A stretch of 64,000 nucleotides of DNA from Cephalotus follicularis. Taxonomy: Eukaryota > Streptophyta > Magnoliopsida > Oxalidales > Cephalotaceae. Made by a program: the position numbers and the translations under genes. Location of the stretch: contig BDDD01002290.1 in NCBI GenBank assembly GCA_001972305.1, forward strand, positions 172,350 through 236,349, in the 5' to 3' direction. This document shows, piece by piece, positions 1 to 11,800 of the stretch (position 1 is its first letter; each line of letters starts with the position of its first letter). The notes under the pieces are model-generated. The model was not told the origin of the DNA, made no database searches, and saw only the letters and a list, made by a program, of their open reading frames with translations.

Positions 1-771
1 GTGCCTGAACAGCAATTTAAAACTTGGATTTCCATCAAGAAAACGATAGAATCTTGAAACATGAAAAGCATAACATTTAAAGAATACATCTTAAAGTTTC
101 CAGAACAGCAAACCATTCGAAAATCCATTGAGAATTGAACAAGTTATCGATTGAAGAATCTGCTGCATACTTAAGAGCAAAACAGGGGAAGTTTTAACAA
201 TGGTGGGTATAAAATTTCCTTACCTTAGCTTTAGAATTCCTTTCTCTATTGCTTTCCACAAATTCTACACTTCACACTCTGTAGGATTACTCTCTTTCTC
301 AGCTCAAATTGACTGAGTTCAAGGTTCTTTGCCATTAAATAAAAGGATGGCTTCTTGGGTAAGTTTCTTCCCCCCTCTCACACACTTAATTCTCTCCCCA
401 TGTGACAAAAATTTAACCAATCAAAGTGTTGCACTTGTTAGATCCCCAGATAACACCTTATAGCATCCTCCCCTGGCCTGCCGCGTGTCCCCAATTAAAG
501 AATTTTACTTACAAAATGCCAAAAAGTCAGATTTTACCTTTGTCTGCAGCTTAAAGCGTCGACCGTTTCCTTCTAAGCGTCGGCGCTTAAGGGTTTTACC
601 TGACTTTTTCACCTCTATTCCGACTAAAGTGCTGACGCTTTATCACAAAGCGTCGACTGTTTATCCCGTACTCCCCGAGCGTAGGGTCATACTACGGGTC
701 CCTTAAACTATCTGCCAATTACACAATAGCAAACATAATTAATATCTTACATGGAAATTTGGGTCCTTACA
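1..771 (-). repeat. Chromoviral LTR fragment (family C), cut by the window edge
   Basis: This stretch matches 47343-48247, the right part of a complete solo LTR at 46160-48247, almost base for base at its start. It ends GGGTCCTTACA at 771, which on the minus strand is the LTR start TGTAAGGACCC. It carries a class A palindrome array at 551-661. Between about 662 and 708 the rest of the array seen in the other copy is replaced by a short unrelated sequence containing CCCGAGCGTAGGG. It is probably the 5' end of a minus-strand LTR continuing left of the window. Confidence 0.85.
551..661. repeat. Class A GTCGAC palindrome array
   Basis: Four imperfect copies of the AAGCGTCGACGCTT type (for example GCGTCGACCG, GCGTCGGCGC, GCGCTGACGC) lie within 110 bases near the minus-strand start of a family C LTR. 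The equivalent array at 47902-48115 is longer. Confidence 0.75.
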
Positions 772-1012
772 TACAGTCTGTAAAACAACACCAATAACAG
801 CAGCGGAACAATCGCAATTCAAGGTTCAACAGGATGTTAGTATACCTTGGTCATTCTTGCACAACTTGTCACAATGAGTGCCTGAGTTGTTTTCTTTCTG
901 TAATGTAACTATCCAAAGCCAGGATTGACTGTTACAATCATCCCTTAAGGAGACCAGGGTAATTACACACAATTAGAAGCCTAACAGCAGCTAATCTTAG
1001 CATTTTGTCACT

Positions 1013-1135
1013 TAACAGTCGGCTGTTCATAAAAATAGCCAGCTGTTTTGATTAGGTAGTCGACTGTTTGTCCTTAACATTCGACTGGTCACATCTAGCA
1101 GTCGACTATTGGGGTTAAACAGTCGACTGTTTTTG
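1013..1135. repeat. Class B GTCGAC palindrome array (downstream cluster of the LTR)
   Basis: Repeated CAGTCGACTG variants occur at about 20-30 base spacing. The best copy is the perfect 16-base palindrome AAACAGTCGACTGTTT at 1117-1132. The corresponding place in the related LTR at 10524-12589 carries mainly class A motifs (11649-11800). Confidence 0.85.
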
Positions 1136-2190
1136 CCGAGAAACGCCAGAAAACAGTTTAAAATAACAGGGCATGCATACTCACAATCCAATTTCCAACC
1201 AATCCATAACATACAAACATATAGAAAACATCTAGGCATGATATACATATTATATCTTCTAAAGCATGTCAAAACCCCTACCTTAAACGCTATCCCGAAA
1301 TCAATTTGGATTGATTTCTCTCCGTAATGTCCGAAGCTCTTTCTCCAAATTAATCTTCCAATCTCAGCAGAATTGATCTATACCATTGCATGTTCGAAGG
1401 TTCTGACATTTAACCAGTACATTTAACTAATTACCTAGTCAATTACCAGTTCCAACAGTAGCTTACCAATTATTTATCAAGCCTCAAATTTTACCATTTT
1501 ACAACTTCTCCCTACCAATCAGCTCTAATTCCATTAATTTAATCATTCATAACCATGTTATCAGTGGATATATATTACAACCATCAGTATATTTAATCCA
1601 CTAACAACCTAATATCCAATTAGTATCTCATCATTATTAGTTCGTAGTTTAACTTCTTCTTTGAACCCTTTACCAATTCTATTTCAATTCCAAACTTATT
1701 AACCTTAATCATATTAACAGAAGATAGATATATATATATAGCTAATATTCTCCTAGTTACATCATCAAAGTCAGAAGACTCGGATTGGTGACTTATCAGG
1801 AAGATTCAAGCTTCAACTCCCTTTGAAACTCCAACTTCCAACATGAAAGCTTCATGGAATCCAGCAAGATCTCCTCTATCCTCAGTGTTTCCTAACACTC
1901 ACGCTCTATTCTAACAACTGATATAGAGCTTAGAAGTCTTAGAAATCGTCATATACCATTAACTCAACCATCTCTTTTCTCTTTCTCACATGTTCATTAC
2001 CTCCATTCACTTTCTCTCCATCCAATCTTCTGTTTCCAGGTTGCATGAGGGATAGAGCACATGCAAGACACCACCCTTGCATGTTAAGGCAGCTGGTGAC
2101 ATGCATCCCTCATGCATGCCATGATTAGAACACTTGTTATCACTATCTCTGCTCTGTTGCACGCATGCACATACACTTGTCCCATGCCAT

Positions 2191-2322
2191 ACCAGTCGAC
2201 TGTATTTACTTGGCCTTCGACTGTCCACCTCGAGCATTAACCAGTAGACTGTTCCCCTGAGATAGTTGGCTGTTGCTCCATGAACTAGGTAGTCGACTGT
2301 TGCCCTGTGACAGTCGACTGTA
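2191..2322. repeat. Class B GTCGAC palindrome array (LTR-start cluster)
   Basis: Variants of CAGTCGACTGT, including the perfect ACAGTCGACTGT at 2310-2321, lie 150-280 bases from the minus-strand LTR start. The class matches the other cluster of the same LTR. Confidence 0.85.
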
Positions 2323-2473
2323 GATGACTGATTTTTGGGTTAATTAAGTTTATTCCTTCAATTAAATTCACAACCACAATTCATGTAACAAATGGACATT
2401 AAAATTCAACGTAAGTGCATATTTTATTCATCAAGAGTACAATATACACGAATTGTGAATTGCGGTTATTACA

Positions 2474-3383
2474 TGTGGCGCCATTTTCCCTTGTGTGTGG
2501 CCGGCCAAATGGTGAATTAAAAGAGAGAACAGGTGAGTCATTGAAGTGTATGAGACAAACTTGGATGATTTATTTTTGTGTAAGTCATGCTTTGATATAA
2601 GTGACACTTTCTAAACACACTTCACCAATTCTCTCTTGTCCATTCACCCGTGCGCACTCTCCTTCTTTCTCTCCTCTCTAACCATGAGCCTTCATATCCA
2701 TTAGAGGCCATTGATAGAGCTTTAAGCTCTTAGAGAAAAAAGCACAAACAATCTTCCTCTCACCTTCCAAACTTTATAATAGGTGCAGATAGTATATTCC
2801 TTGGACTCTATCTTTACTTGTTTTTGAAGAGTAGTTTAGAGTAAACACTTCAACCCTTCAAGCCTTCATAGAAGCTGCTGGATTTGCCTATTGGAGCACC
2901 TTTTGTGAAGACAAAAGCTTTGATTCCAAGCTTGAAGGAACACCAAAGTGGAGGAGCAAAGAAATTAGGCAATGTTTCTAATTATCCTCATTGTTGTTGA
3001 TGGTTTTTGATGAGTTGATTGTGTCAGTTTTGAGGGCTGGGATTGCCATTCATATTTGTGCCCATGTGTTGCTATTTTTGTGCCATAGAAAACCCTAAGG
3101 GTTTTTCTAGGTTAGGGTTTTCGGGTTGGACCATTGGTGCTATGGTTTCTGGTGTGTTACCCTAACACTTTTTGGGAGAGACCCTAGCTCCAACCCGCCC
3201 CTTTATTGCTTGGATTTTGTAATTGTTCAATTTATATCCTAATGAGATATCCTAGGGCCTATTGGAAATTTTCTGGACTGAACGTTTAGGGTATCCCACA
3301 GCCTGGGGATTAAAAAGTTTTAAAAGTTACCCATAAACCCTAATTCTCTAAAAGTTCAAACCCTATTTAGAGCCGTTTCAACA
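2474..3383 (+). mobile_element. Probable Ty1/copia 5' LTR
   Basis: The segment ends GTTTCAACA at 3383, two bases before a TGGTATCAGAGCC primer site, so the right end is an LTR end. The left boundary is placed where the minus-strand gypsy LTR stops (2473) and TGTGGCGCC begins. It is less certain because the start does not look like the usual TGTTG of copia LTRs. It contains pyrimidine-rich leader-like sequence around 2620-2690. Confidence 0.55.
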
Positions 3384-3385
3384 AC

Positions 3386-3398
3386 TGGTATCAGAGCC
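3386..3398 (+). promoter_or_regulatory. Primer binding site for initiator Met tRNA (copia)
   Basis: TGGTATCAGAGCC directly follows an LTR end (ACA plus two bases). This is the standard reverse-transcription primer site of many plant LTR elements. Confidence 0.85.
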
Positions 3399-5062
3399 CC
3401 ATATTAGGCTTAATTGGAGCTGCTTTTAGTGTTTAAAGAGTTGCCTTTATGTGTCTTAATGTTTGCCTGAAAATTGGCACTCCAACCCTAAGAGTGAAAT
3501 TGGAAATTTTAAGTCATTTGGAATGTTAAATTCCAAGTGAATTTTCCAATTGTTAGAACTAGTGTTAATGCCTAATTAAATGGATAGTTTGGTTATCCAA
3601 AGATTAATACATTGGAAATTAATGATGCAAGGGACCATTCTAAAAACCTCGTGTATGATTTATGATTTCAAACGGACTTTGAAACGTTATTAAACGGGCG
3701 TTTAAAAGTGTCGTGACTTTTAGTTCAAAAGTTGGTTACGTGCGGGATTTCTGCATAGATTTTTTTCACTAGTGAGTGCCAATTTTTTGGTAGTTTCCTA
3801 AAGTAAAAAATTGTACTGGTTAGTGGCAGTCTGAGTACAGGATTATTCTGGATAGTTTCTGGCAGTCCTTGCTAAGAATCTGGCTGTTTTCGGCACTCTT
3901 ACTGACATTTTCCAGCACGATTACTGCTAGTTTCCTGCAAGCTTTCGGTGAGCTTTTCAATGCAATTTCTGTGTATTCTTTGCACAGCTACTGGCAGGAA
4001 TACTTTATGGACTAGATATGTACGTACCAGGGTATTCAGGCAAAGATTCAATTCCCGTATGCACTTAGTTCTTTCATTAATGCAATTTATTCAAGAGGAA
4101 TATTAATATTAGTTTTTACTAATATTTTTATTCCATTATTTTTCTCTCTAATAAATAAAATGGTGTGACCATGAAATTGAATATAGTACGAGGCTATATT
4201 TAGGGACACTGTATTTTATTTAATGGGAGTTGCATTTTATTTAGGCCGATAGATAGATGGAAATTCATTAAATAATAAAATCGTCACGTGTTTATTCATT
4301 AAATATATTGTGATTATATTTTTTGAATTTCTTGTGCATGGTGGTAGACTTGGGACTAGACCTAGCTTTTGGTTTCTTTTATGGATGTTATTTCATTTCT
4401 TTATTACTATGGAATTCATTTGGTTTGTAATAAGTCTGCCTGCGTGCGCCATTAATTTTTCTTATCAATTAAATTCTTAAGAGTAGAATTTCTCTTCTCC
4501 CTCAAATTGTATTCTTGTTCTTTTGTTATACAAATGTAATATTTATAAGAAGACATGCAATCAAGCTTGAAGAGAGGATCAAGAAGAATACAAGACCAAG
4601 TGAAGACCATGTATGCATGGTGTGAATGCTATAATAAAGTAGTTGTTAAATAATATCTCCTAGGGAACCGAGTGGTCACGTTTGGCTCACGTGATCACTT
4701 AATAGTTAGAATCCCAAGTTTGGACATTTTTAGGATGCATAAGATGGATAAAATTTTTATTTTTTCCACACACATCCAAGCATGTAAGCCGTTGCAAATG
4801 GGATTTGAAGATAAAATTTATCTTAATAATGGCTTTGGTAATATTTAAAATATGATGAGACCAAATTCCTCCAAATTGAAAAATAATAAGTCCATAAGCG
4901 ATGGAGCACTAGGGTGTCCTGTCATTGGCCTTCCACGACCTTCGTTGAATGGTGTGGAGATATTGGGTCTAGCACTGCCACAATAGATGTCTTCCGTATG
5001 ACCATTGCTATTCAGCTTCAGTATGCGGTGCACTGGAAGGAAGTAACCATGTTTTGGTACTC
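3399..5062 (+). mobile_element. Copia leader and 5' internal remnant without a gag reading frame
   Basis: No sustained reading frame is present. Stretches around 4540-5050 resemble the reverse complement of the leader of the minus-strand copia element at 37740-38250. Shared blocks include the segment with ACTGGAAGGAAGTAACCATG near 5032 and the one with AATAATAAGTCCAT near 4883. So this is the untranslated leader of a related copia element. It ends abruptly at about 5062, where gypsy protease sequence begins. Confidence 0.7.
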
Positions 5063-6295
5063 TGCGGGACCTTCACAGAGGAGGGATACCGGTAAGGGCA
5101 TCACAAAAGGTAGAGTTTTTTCTCTTACTCAGACAGAAGTTTCGGAGTCTTCTTCTGTTGTTGGAGGTACACTATATGTTTATGGTTTTTCTGCTACAGT
5201 GTTGATGGATCCTGGAGCATCAGATTCTTTTATTTCCTCACGATTTGCATCATGCTTAGATGTAACCCCTGAATGTATGCCAAATACACATGCTGGAGAT
5301 TCCATGTGTACAGATACTGTGTATAGGAGTTGCGAGATGTCTATGGTGGGCATTTCATTGTATGCGGATTTGATTGTACTGCCCATCATGACTTTGATGT
5401 CATTCTGGGAATGGATTGGCTGTCAGCCCATCGTGCTCACATGGACTACTATAGCAAGACAATAGATTTTTGTCTGCCCGACGGTACTATTTTCCAGTTT
5501 AAGGGAGACAAAGGATTTTCTACGCCAATTATATCCTTCATTCGCGCATCGAAGTATCTTGAGAAGGGATGCGATGGGTATATGGCATATGTGATTGATA
5601 GCAGGAAGGAGAAAGGTATGAGCCTTGAGGAAACTCCCATTGCAAATGAATTTCCTGATGTATTTCCTACAGACTTAGTGTCCATACCGCCAAAGAGGAG
5701 TATGGAGTTTGTCATCGACCTTGCGCCTAGAACAACGCCTATTTCTAAGGCATCGTATAGAATGGCTCCTACAAAACTGAGAGAGCTGAAACTGCAGTTG
5801 CAAGATCTGATTGATAAGGGCTTCGTTCGACCCAGTGTTTCCCCATGGGCTGCACCTGTACTGTTTGTGAAGAAGAAAGACGGGACGATGAGACTCTGTA
5901 TTGACTACGAAATGTTGAATAAGGCGACGATCAAGAACAAGTATCCTCTTCCACACATTGAGGAGTTGTTTGATCAATTACAGGGGTCAAGAGTATTTTC
6001 TAAACTAGATTTGAGATCGGGTTACCATCAGCTGAGGGTAAGGGATGGAGTTGTTGAGAAGACTGCCTTCCGGACATGGTATGGTCACTACGAGTTTCTG
6101 GTAATGCCGTTTGGTGTCACCAACGCACTGGCAGCATTTATGTCATTGATGAATGACGTGTTCCGACCATACCTAGACCAGTTTATTATGGTGCTAATCG
6201 ATCATGTATTGATATATTCTGAGAATAGTTTACAGATTCTCAAAGAACAATAGCTGTACGCCAAATTCGGTAAGTGTGAATTTTGGCTTGACCAT
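5063..6295 (+). pseudogene. Ty3/gypsy chromovirus protease and reverse transcriptase, element 1 (decayed)
   Basis: Translation gives the gag-pol spacer (RRDTGKGITKGRVF), a protease with the active-site motif DPGASDSF near 5208, then the RT blocks [48 protein letters not shown] and [11 protein letters not shown]. The catalytic block reads [10 protein letters not shown], so the second aspartate of the DD pair is histidine (near 6196). A frameshift near 5385 separates the first half of protease from the second, and an in-frame TAG interrupts the end of RT at about 6251. Gag is missing: the frame starts at the gag-protease boundary, joined to copia leader. The element cannot make active enzyme. 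Lineage (Tekay/Del-like) is inferred from the motifs and the tail. Confidence 0.93.
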
Positions 6296-7057
6296 GTGAT
6301 CTTTTTTGGTCACATAGTATCCAGAGAGGGTTTGGCGGTGGATCCGCCGAAGACAGAGGTTGTGCAGGATTGGTCACAATGGAGGAATGTGACCGAGGTA
6401 CGTAGTTTCCTTGGATTGGCAGGATATTATATGAGGTTCATCAAGAATTTCTCAAGGATAGCCGTGCCATTGACACAGTTGACCCAAAAGAAGACTCTGT
6501 TTGTCTGGGATGAGAGTTGTGAAGCAAGTTTTTGGGAGTTTAAGGATCGGTTAATTTTTGCTCCTATCTTGGCATTAGCTGGGGGTAATGAGGATTTTAT
6601 AGTGTACAGTGATGCTTCGGGTAGAGTTTTGGGTTGCGTATTGATGCAACGTGGTAGAGTGATTGCTTATGCTTCGCAAAAGATATAGCCATATGAAGAG
6701 AATTACCCGACGCATGATCTTGAACTGGCCGCTGTTGTGTTTGCTCTTCAGAAATGGAGATACTATTTTTATGGAGCGCTGTTTGAGATATTCACTGACC
6801 ATAAAAGTATGAAGTACCTGTTTTGCCAGGATGAGTTGAACATGAGGCTGCGAAGATGGGTGGAGTTCTTCAATGATTATGATTGTAGTATCCAGTACCA
6901 TCCTGGGAAGGTGAATTTTGTTGCTGATGCATTGAGTCGTAAAGCTACGATAGCTAGTATGATGGTGTCTCTGTGGAGGATGTTCGAGGACTTCCAGGAA
7001 TGGACTCCGTTTACACAATCGCCTGGGGTCTTTGTTGCTAGCATTCGAGCATAGCCA
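6296..7057 (+). pseudogene. RNase H domain of gypsy element 1 (decayed)
   Basis: The same frame continues with the RT thumb and connection region ([37 protein letters not shown]) and RNase H motifs [17 protein letters not shown], then [41 protein letters not shown] and ADALSRKA. In-frame stops lie at 6686-6688 (after YASQKI) and about 7052-7054. No frameshift is needed across this part. The ordering RT, RNase H, integrase is the Ty3/gypsy order, opposite to copia. Confidence 0.92.
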
Positions 7058-8457
7058 GTGTTGCTTGACCAGATAAAAAATGCTCAACCCTATGATCCCG
7101 AACTGCAGGAGATCCTAGAGGCTTTGGAGTCGAGACCTAATTTCCATATACATGCTGACGGGATATTGATATTTCGGGGACGGGTGTGTCTTCCCGACGA
7201 TGATGGGTTAAAGAGTGAGTTACTTTATGCGTCTCACAAATCTCAGTATAGTATCCATCCTAGTAGCACCAAAATGTATCAGGATATGAAAAGGAATTAC
7301 TGGTGGTTCAGCATGAAGCGGGAAACTGCAGAGTATGTTACTAGATGCTTGACTTTCAAGAAAGTGAAGGTTGAAAATCAGAGACCAGCAAGATTGTTGC
7401 AACCGTTGCCAGTGTCGGAGTGGAAATGGGAACATGTGACCATGGACTTTGTTTCTGGTTTTCCGTTGACACGGAATTGTCACAATGTAGTGTGGGTCAT
7501 TGTTGACAGACTTACGAAATCATCTCACTTTCTACCTACCCACATTACTGATTAGCGAGCAAGTTGACTCGATTGTATATAAAGGAGATTATGGGGCTGC
7601 ACGGTGTTTCGGTGAGCATCGTATGTGATAGAGATTCGAACTTCACTTCCAACTTTTGGAGGAGATTTCAGACAGCCTTCGGGACGAAGCTAAACCTCAG
7701 CAAAGCTTTTCACCGACAGACTGATGGTCAGTCAGAGCTTACGATCCAGACCTTGGAGGATATGCTCCAAGCCTGTGTGATTGACTTTGCTGGTACTTGG
7801 GAAGATCACATTCCCTTGATTGAGTTTTCATACAATAACAACTACCTTTTGAGCATTGGTATGCCTCTGTAGGAAGCTCTTTACAGATGAAAATGTAGAT
7901 CGCCCATCTGTTGGGATTAGGTTAGCGAGCGACCAATGCTTGGGTCGGATCTGGTAGAGGAGACTTCTAAGAAAGTCATGGTGATCAAGGAGAAGTTTCT
8001 TGCAACTCAGAGTCGACTGAAGAGCTATGTCGACAGTGTTAAAAGGAGACCTTTGACCTTCGATGTCGGAGATCGTGTGTTTTTGAAGGTTTCTCCTTTG
8101 AAGGGTGTGCAAAGATTCTGGAAGAAGGGAAAATTAGCTCCACACTACATTGGACCCTTTGAGATTTTTGAGAGAGTTGGGGAGGTAGCTTATTACCTCG
8201 CTTTACCTCTTGCATTGACGAATGTACATGATGTCTTCCATGTATCGATGTTACGAGGTTATATTCCAGACCCATCACATGTCTTTGATTATGACTCGAT
8301 TCGAGTGCGAGATGACCTTTCTTGTGAGGAGTCACCTGTGAGGATTTTGGATTGGAAGACGCAAGCATTGAGGAACCGAACCATTTCTATGGTGAAGTTC
8401 CAATGGCAGTTTCATCGTTCTGATAAGGGTACTTGGGAACGTGAGGATGATATCTGA
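7058..8457 (+). pseudogene. Integrase and chromodomain-like tail of gypsy element 1 (decayed)
   Basis: Near 7225-7370 lies the integrase zinc-binding region (HKSQYSIHPSSTKMYQDM, then TRCLTF, where the second cysteine of the usual CxxC has become F). The catalytic core follows: TMDFVSGFP carries the first aspartate, [13 protein letters not shown] the second, [16 protein letters not shown] the glutamate. A stop plus frameshift at 7553-7563 and a stop at about 7870 break the frame. The C-terminal part has KLAPHYIGPFEI, then DVFHVSMLRGYIPDPSHV, and ends with a chromodomain-like segment (RNRTISMVKFQW...GTWERED) typical of Tekay/Del chromoviruses, which use it for chromatin targeting. The end at 8457 is a TGA, 70 bases before the LTR. 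Confidence 0.92.
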
Positions 8458-8508
8458 GAGTGTTACCCTAATTTATTTTTGTAATGTTTAAATTTCGAGG
8501 ACAAAATT

Positions 8509-8527
8509 TCTTTGAAGGAGGGGTGGA
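8509..8527 (+). promoter_or_regulatory. Polypurine tract of gypsy element 1
   Basis: A purine-rich run (TTTGAAGGAGGGGTGGA) directly precedes the LTR start TGTAAAGCCCGAG. This is the plus-strand priming site. Confidence 0.85.
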
Positions 8528-8686
8528 TGTAAAGCCCGAGATTTTCATTAGATGTACTGTTGTAATTCTCATTGTAATTTTATCATAAATTAATGAGAAT
8601 GATGGATTTTGTAATCTACAATGTTGCCAATTTGAGTAAGAGATGTTAAGGGCATTGTGTTAATGTAAAAATGCAAGAAACTGGCC

Positions 8687-8845
8687 TAAGCGTCGACGCC
8701 TAGGATCAAAGCGTTGATGCCAAAGGATGTTTTTGCGTGCATGGGAGACATGCATGCAAAGCGTCGACACCAAGCAAAAGCGTCGTCGCCAATGAGTGAA
8801 AACCGCTTTAAGCACTGATGCTTATAGAGAAGCGTCGACGCTTTG
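8687..8845. repeat. Class A GTCGAC palindrome array (LTR-start cluster)
   Basis: At least six class A variants occur, with the perfect 14-base palindrome AAGCGTCGACGCTT at 8830-8843. Others include GCGTCGACGCC, GCGTTGATGCC and GCGTCGACACC. Confidence 0.85.
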
Positions 8846-9626
8846 TGTTGAATATCAAACACCCTTAAGCACTGATAGAGACGTGGTGCAAGGGGACATG
8901 TTAAGGCCATTATTCAGGTACCTTCACATGTCAAGAAGAAGTGTTGAGCATGCACCAAGATTCCCTAACTTGCCAGGATTGAAAAGGAAAGAAAGGAGAG
9001 GGCAAGTAGGCATGCATGTAGCAACTGAAGGAAGAGGGATACACCTGGTGCGCCATGCAACCAGGTGTGAGGGAAGAGAGAGACATATGCCCATTGATGC
9101 AGAGGAAAACAAAATGTCACCTACATAAAATGCCACTTTTTCTCTCACCCTTCAGCTGAGAAAACGTAAAAGGAAACAAAAAGAGAAAAGGAGAGAAACG
9201 GAGGAAAAACCAGAAGGAGAAATAGAAAGAGGGTGAACCTCCATTGTTGGACCAATCTTGAAGCTTGGAGTGAACCTGGATTGGAAGCTCGATTGGAGCT
9301 ACTATGGCCGAACCTGGGAATCTTGGAGGAGCTACTGTTCCGACTAAAAGAGGTGGAATTTCGGATTTCTAACTTGGAATCAAATATAAGGGATTTATAG
9401 TTGCACATTTGAGTTCAAGAATAGTGCATGGCCATTGATGAAATGCACGAATTGCATGACTGTTATGGATTGATTGGATTACTAGATTGATGTTATAGCT
9501 ACTGCCATTGGTAAACTATCCATGCATGTCGTAATATAGGTAAATATTGAACTGGATAGCATTTACGATTAATTGATTTCCACTGGTATTGAGATGTGTT
9601 GAAGAAGATGACATTCTAGTCTTCTT

Positions 9627-9920
9627 TAACAGTCGACGCTTAAGAGAAAAGCGTTGACGCTTAAGAGAAAAGAATCGACGCTTTGGACTGTTATGTAATG
9701 AACTCGTACTGGTTTTACGATAAACGTTGACACTTAGTGATAGCGTCAACGCCAAGGGATTGAGCGCCGAAACTCAACGATCCTTACCTTGAAGCGTCGA
9801 CGCCAAAGAGAATTGTTGATGCGTAAAGTTACTGGTTGAAGTGTTGACACTATGGAGTTGAGCATCGACGCTTAGAGGACATAAGTGTCGATGCCTATAG
9901 GTTATACGTCGACGCTTAAG
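9627..9920. repeat. Class A GTCGAC palindrome array (downstream cluster)
   Basis: About ten class A variants in 290 bases, many joined to TTAAGAGAAAAG-like spacers, for example AGTCGACGCTTAAG at 9630. It lies roughly 500 bases downstream of the TATA-like motif. The class is the same as the upstream cluster of this LTR. Confidence 0.85.
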
Positions 9921-10017
9921 ACACTGTTTGGGGTAAATTCGCTTAGATGGCGCACGTTGACCCTGATTTCAGGTTAGACACAATTGAGCATATGTTTGCA
10001 TTGCATATTGAACTATT

Positions 10018-10523
10018 TGTAATGCCCCAAATCCGAGTTCACTTTATGCTCAAAGCAAGCCTCGAGGAATCGATGTGCGTTACGTGGGGGGTGTGACTAT
10101 TAAATCATTTAATCATTTCTAAGCTACATAGTCTAAAATATACTTACATCTTTAAATTCTAACTTACATTTGATATTACCATATGTCACAGGAAATCATT
10201 GTCACGCTTAAACGTAAGCGATCATATTACAATTTACAGCGGAAAAACATTAACGTAACAAAATCAGTTTATACAACACATTATATTATAATACAGATTC
10301 CTTCTAAAACTCCTTTCTTAAGTTCCTTTAAAGCTCGAAACTTTTCCACGTTCAGGCATCCCCTAAAATTTTATAATAAAAAAAACAAAAACATTGAAAA
10401 GAGTGAGCTCAAAATAGCTCAGTAAGTATATTCGTAATAAAACATTGTTCAAACATATTTTTCTGGTAATATTTATAAAACCAGCATTTTCATAAAACAC
10501 ACCATCACATTCCTTTTCTGTTT
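10018..10523 (-). repeat. Family C LTR end fragment
   Basis: It begins TGTAATGCCCCAAATCCGAG and is similar to the left end of the solo LTR at 46160, including TTTA-GCTCAAAGCAA and GCGTTACGT. It also contains the GAGCTCAAAATAGCTCAGTAAG block (10405-10427) seen at 46550. It is cut on the right by the LTR beginning TGTCACACCCCG at 10524. In minus orientation this is the 3' end of the LTR. Confidence 0.8.
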
Positions 10524-10596
10524 TGTCACACCCCGTTACTCCATTACAATTAGAAAACATATATGGTGATATCAGGAATAAATAATAATCCAACAT

Positions 10597-10825
10597 TCTC
10601 ATTCAACAATTCAAATAATATAAGCGGAAGCATTACATAAGCTGGATTATAAAATCATCCGCCCCAGCCCATACTACGTGCATATATAGTACCAACAATT
10701 ACCCGTTTACATACGGAAAGTAGACAACAACAACGGAGTGCGAATCGTTCATTACAAATACAACGACATAACGGTAACAACCTTAAGCAGAAAGAAGCTC
10801 TCCAAAAGCTTCAGCAACACCTTCC
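10597..10825. repeat. Left arm of a 229-base inverted repeat
   Basis: The segment from TCTCATTCAAC to CAACACCTTCC reappears in reverse complement at 12590-12817 with about 95 percent visible identity. Both arms are the end region of a family D LTR. Confidence 0.85.
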
Positions 10826-11648
10826 GAATGCCCTTGCTTAATCTGAAATTGTAGGGGGTTAGCCATTGTCCTCACTTGGCTATGTAGGGAATAATGCATG
10901 ATAATTGAATATATAATTGTAAATATGCAGGACAGTTTAAATGAAATGATGTATATATAGTATTCCAATATATACGCAAACATGCCAAGTGGCCATAGAC
11001 AGTACAATGCAAGAATACCACACAAGGGTATAATCAATCAGTACAGTGGTTTGGGTGTCACATATCGCTAACTCCTAGCACCAACTGTGCACCACCTATG
11101 TATCACCCTTCACACCGAGGATGATAAATCAGGTCAGTTACTACCGGCATTAGCGGGCAGTTTAACAATCAAGTTCTGCATTGCAGACAGTTTGGGTGGA
11201 TACTCTAGACAACTCCTGGCACGTAGGACCACCTCCGTAGCCAGTGATGTCTCCTATCACTCGACTAACGGCAATAGCATAGACAATCAATCCAACCAAT
11301 TCAGTAACAATATTACATATACTATAATATGCAATATGACAGTAGTTTTCATTTTTAGAAAACATAACATTTTAGTCAGTGGTTCTCCTGGAGAACTAAA
11401 CAGTAATAGTGCCCCTATTAAGAGGAAAATAGCAGTTTGTGTAACAATAAGATTTTCTGTTAGAAATCCATTGTTAAAAATCATTAATTATGCTTTAAGC
11501 ATTAAGTTGGAAAAATCCTTGAATATATATATAACAGTAGTAATTACATTGAATAACAGTAATGACAGCTACAATATAGTAGTTCAAGGATATTTACAAT
11601 CACAGTCCATTCAATCAATCGATTAACACATTTCTACACTTACTGTTC

Positions 11649-11800
11649 TAAAGCGTCGACAAATTTTGTGTAAGCATCGACGGTTTTTGACTAAGCGTTG
11701 AAACTACACGCATGATCAAAGCCTAAGCGTCGACATTCTAAGCCTTTATATGCCATTTTCACACCAAAGCGTCGACTGTCTAACTTAAGCGTCGGCGCTT
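11649..11800. repeat. Class A GTCGAC palindrome array
   Basis: Six variants of the class A motif (AAAGCGTCGACA, AAGCATCGACGG, AAGCGTTGAA, AAGCGTCGACAT, AAAGCGTCGACTG, AAGCGTCGGCGCTT) occur in 150 bases. One copy has a class B right arm (GTCGACTGT), a visible intermediate. Confidence 0.85.

Larger units (their letters stand above)
772..2473 (-). repeat. Chromoviral LTR (family D), 3' part missing, class B palindromes
   Basis: The right edge reads GCGGTTATTACA, the reverse complement of the LTR start TGTAATAACCGC seen after the purine tract of element 2 at 20436. It is also close to the element 3 LTR start at 39706. Sequence around 1150-1350 is similar to 11830-12010 in another minus-strand LTR. 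A TATA-like CTCTATATCAG lies on the minus strand near 1915-1935. The left end is cut by the family C LTR ending at 771. Two class B palindrome arrays lie in it, at 1013-1135 and 2191-2322. Confidence 0.75.
8528..10017 (+). repeat. 3' LTR of gypsy element 1 (family A), 3' part missing
   Basis: It starts TGTAAAGCCCGAG right after the purine tract. Its order of landmarks is shared with the LTRs at 29863 and 61980: palindrome array, a purine-rich stretch with a TATA-like CATAAAA (9124-9130), a block beginning CCATTGTTGGA at 9241, the AACTTGGAATCAAA block at 9371, then a second palindrome array. It stops at 10017 where a family C LTR begins (TGTAATGCCCC), preceded by CTATT, the expected 5-bp target duplicate. 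Confidence 0.85.

Noticed and set aside
4914-5465. 183-codon frame as an intact protease gene
   Set aside because: Its first 45-50 codons are copia leader read by chance. True protease sequence starts near 5063 and is frameshifted near 5385.
6575-7087. 170-codon minus-strand frame
   Set aside because: It is the opposite strand of the RNase H region of element 1, which has clear domain motifs on the plus strand.
9627-9920. CRISPR-like or satellite interpretation of the palindrome arrays
   Set aside because: Spacing is irregular, the repeats are short palindromes of 10-16 bases, and intervening sequence is not of constant length. They are neither spacers nor tandem monomers.
11087-11626. 179-codon plus-strand frame
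   Set aside because: It lies in a minus-strand family D LTR, has no domain, and the related LTR at 44503 does not preserve it where they overlap.
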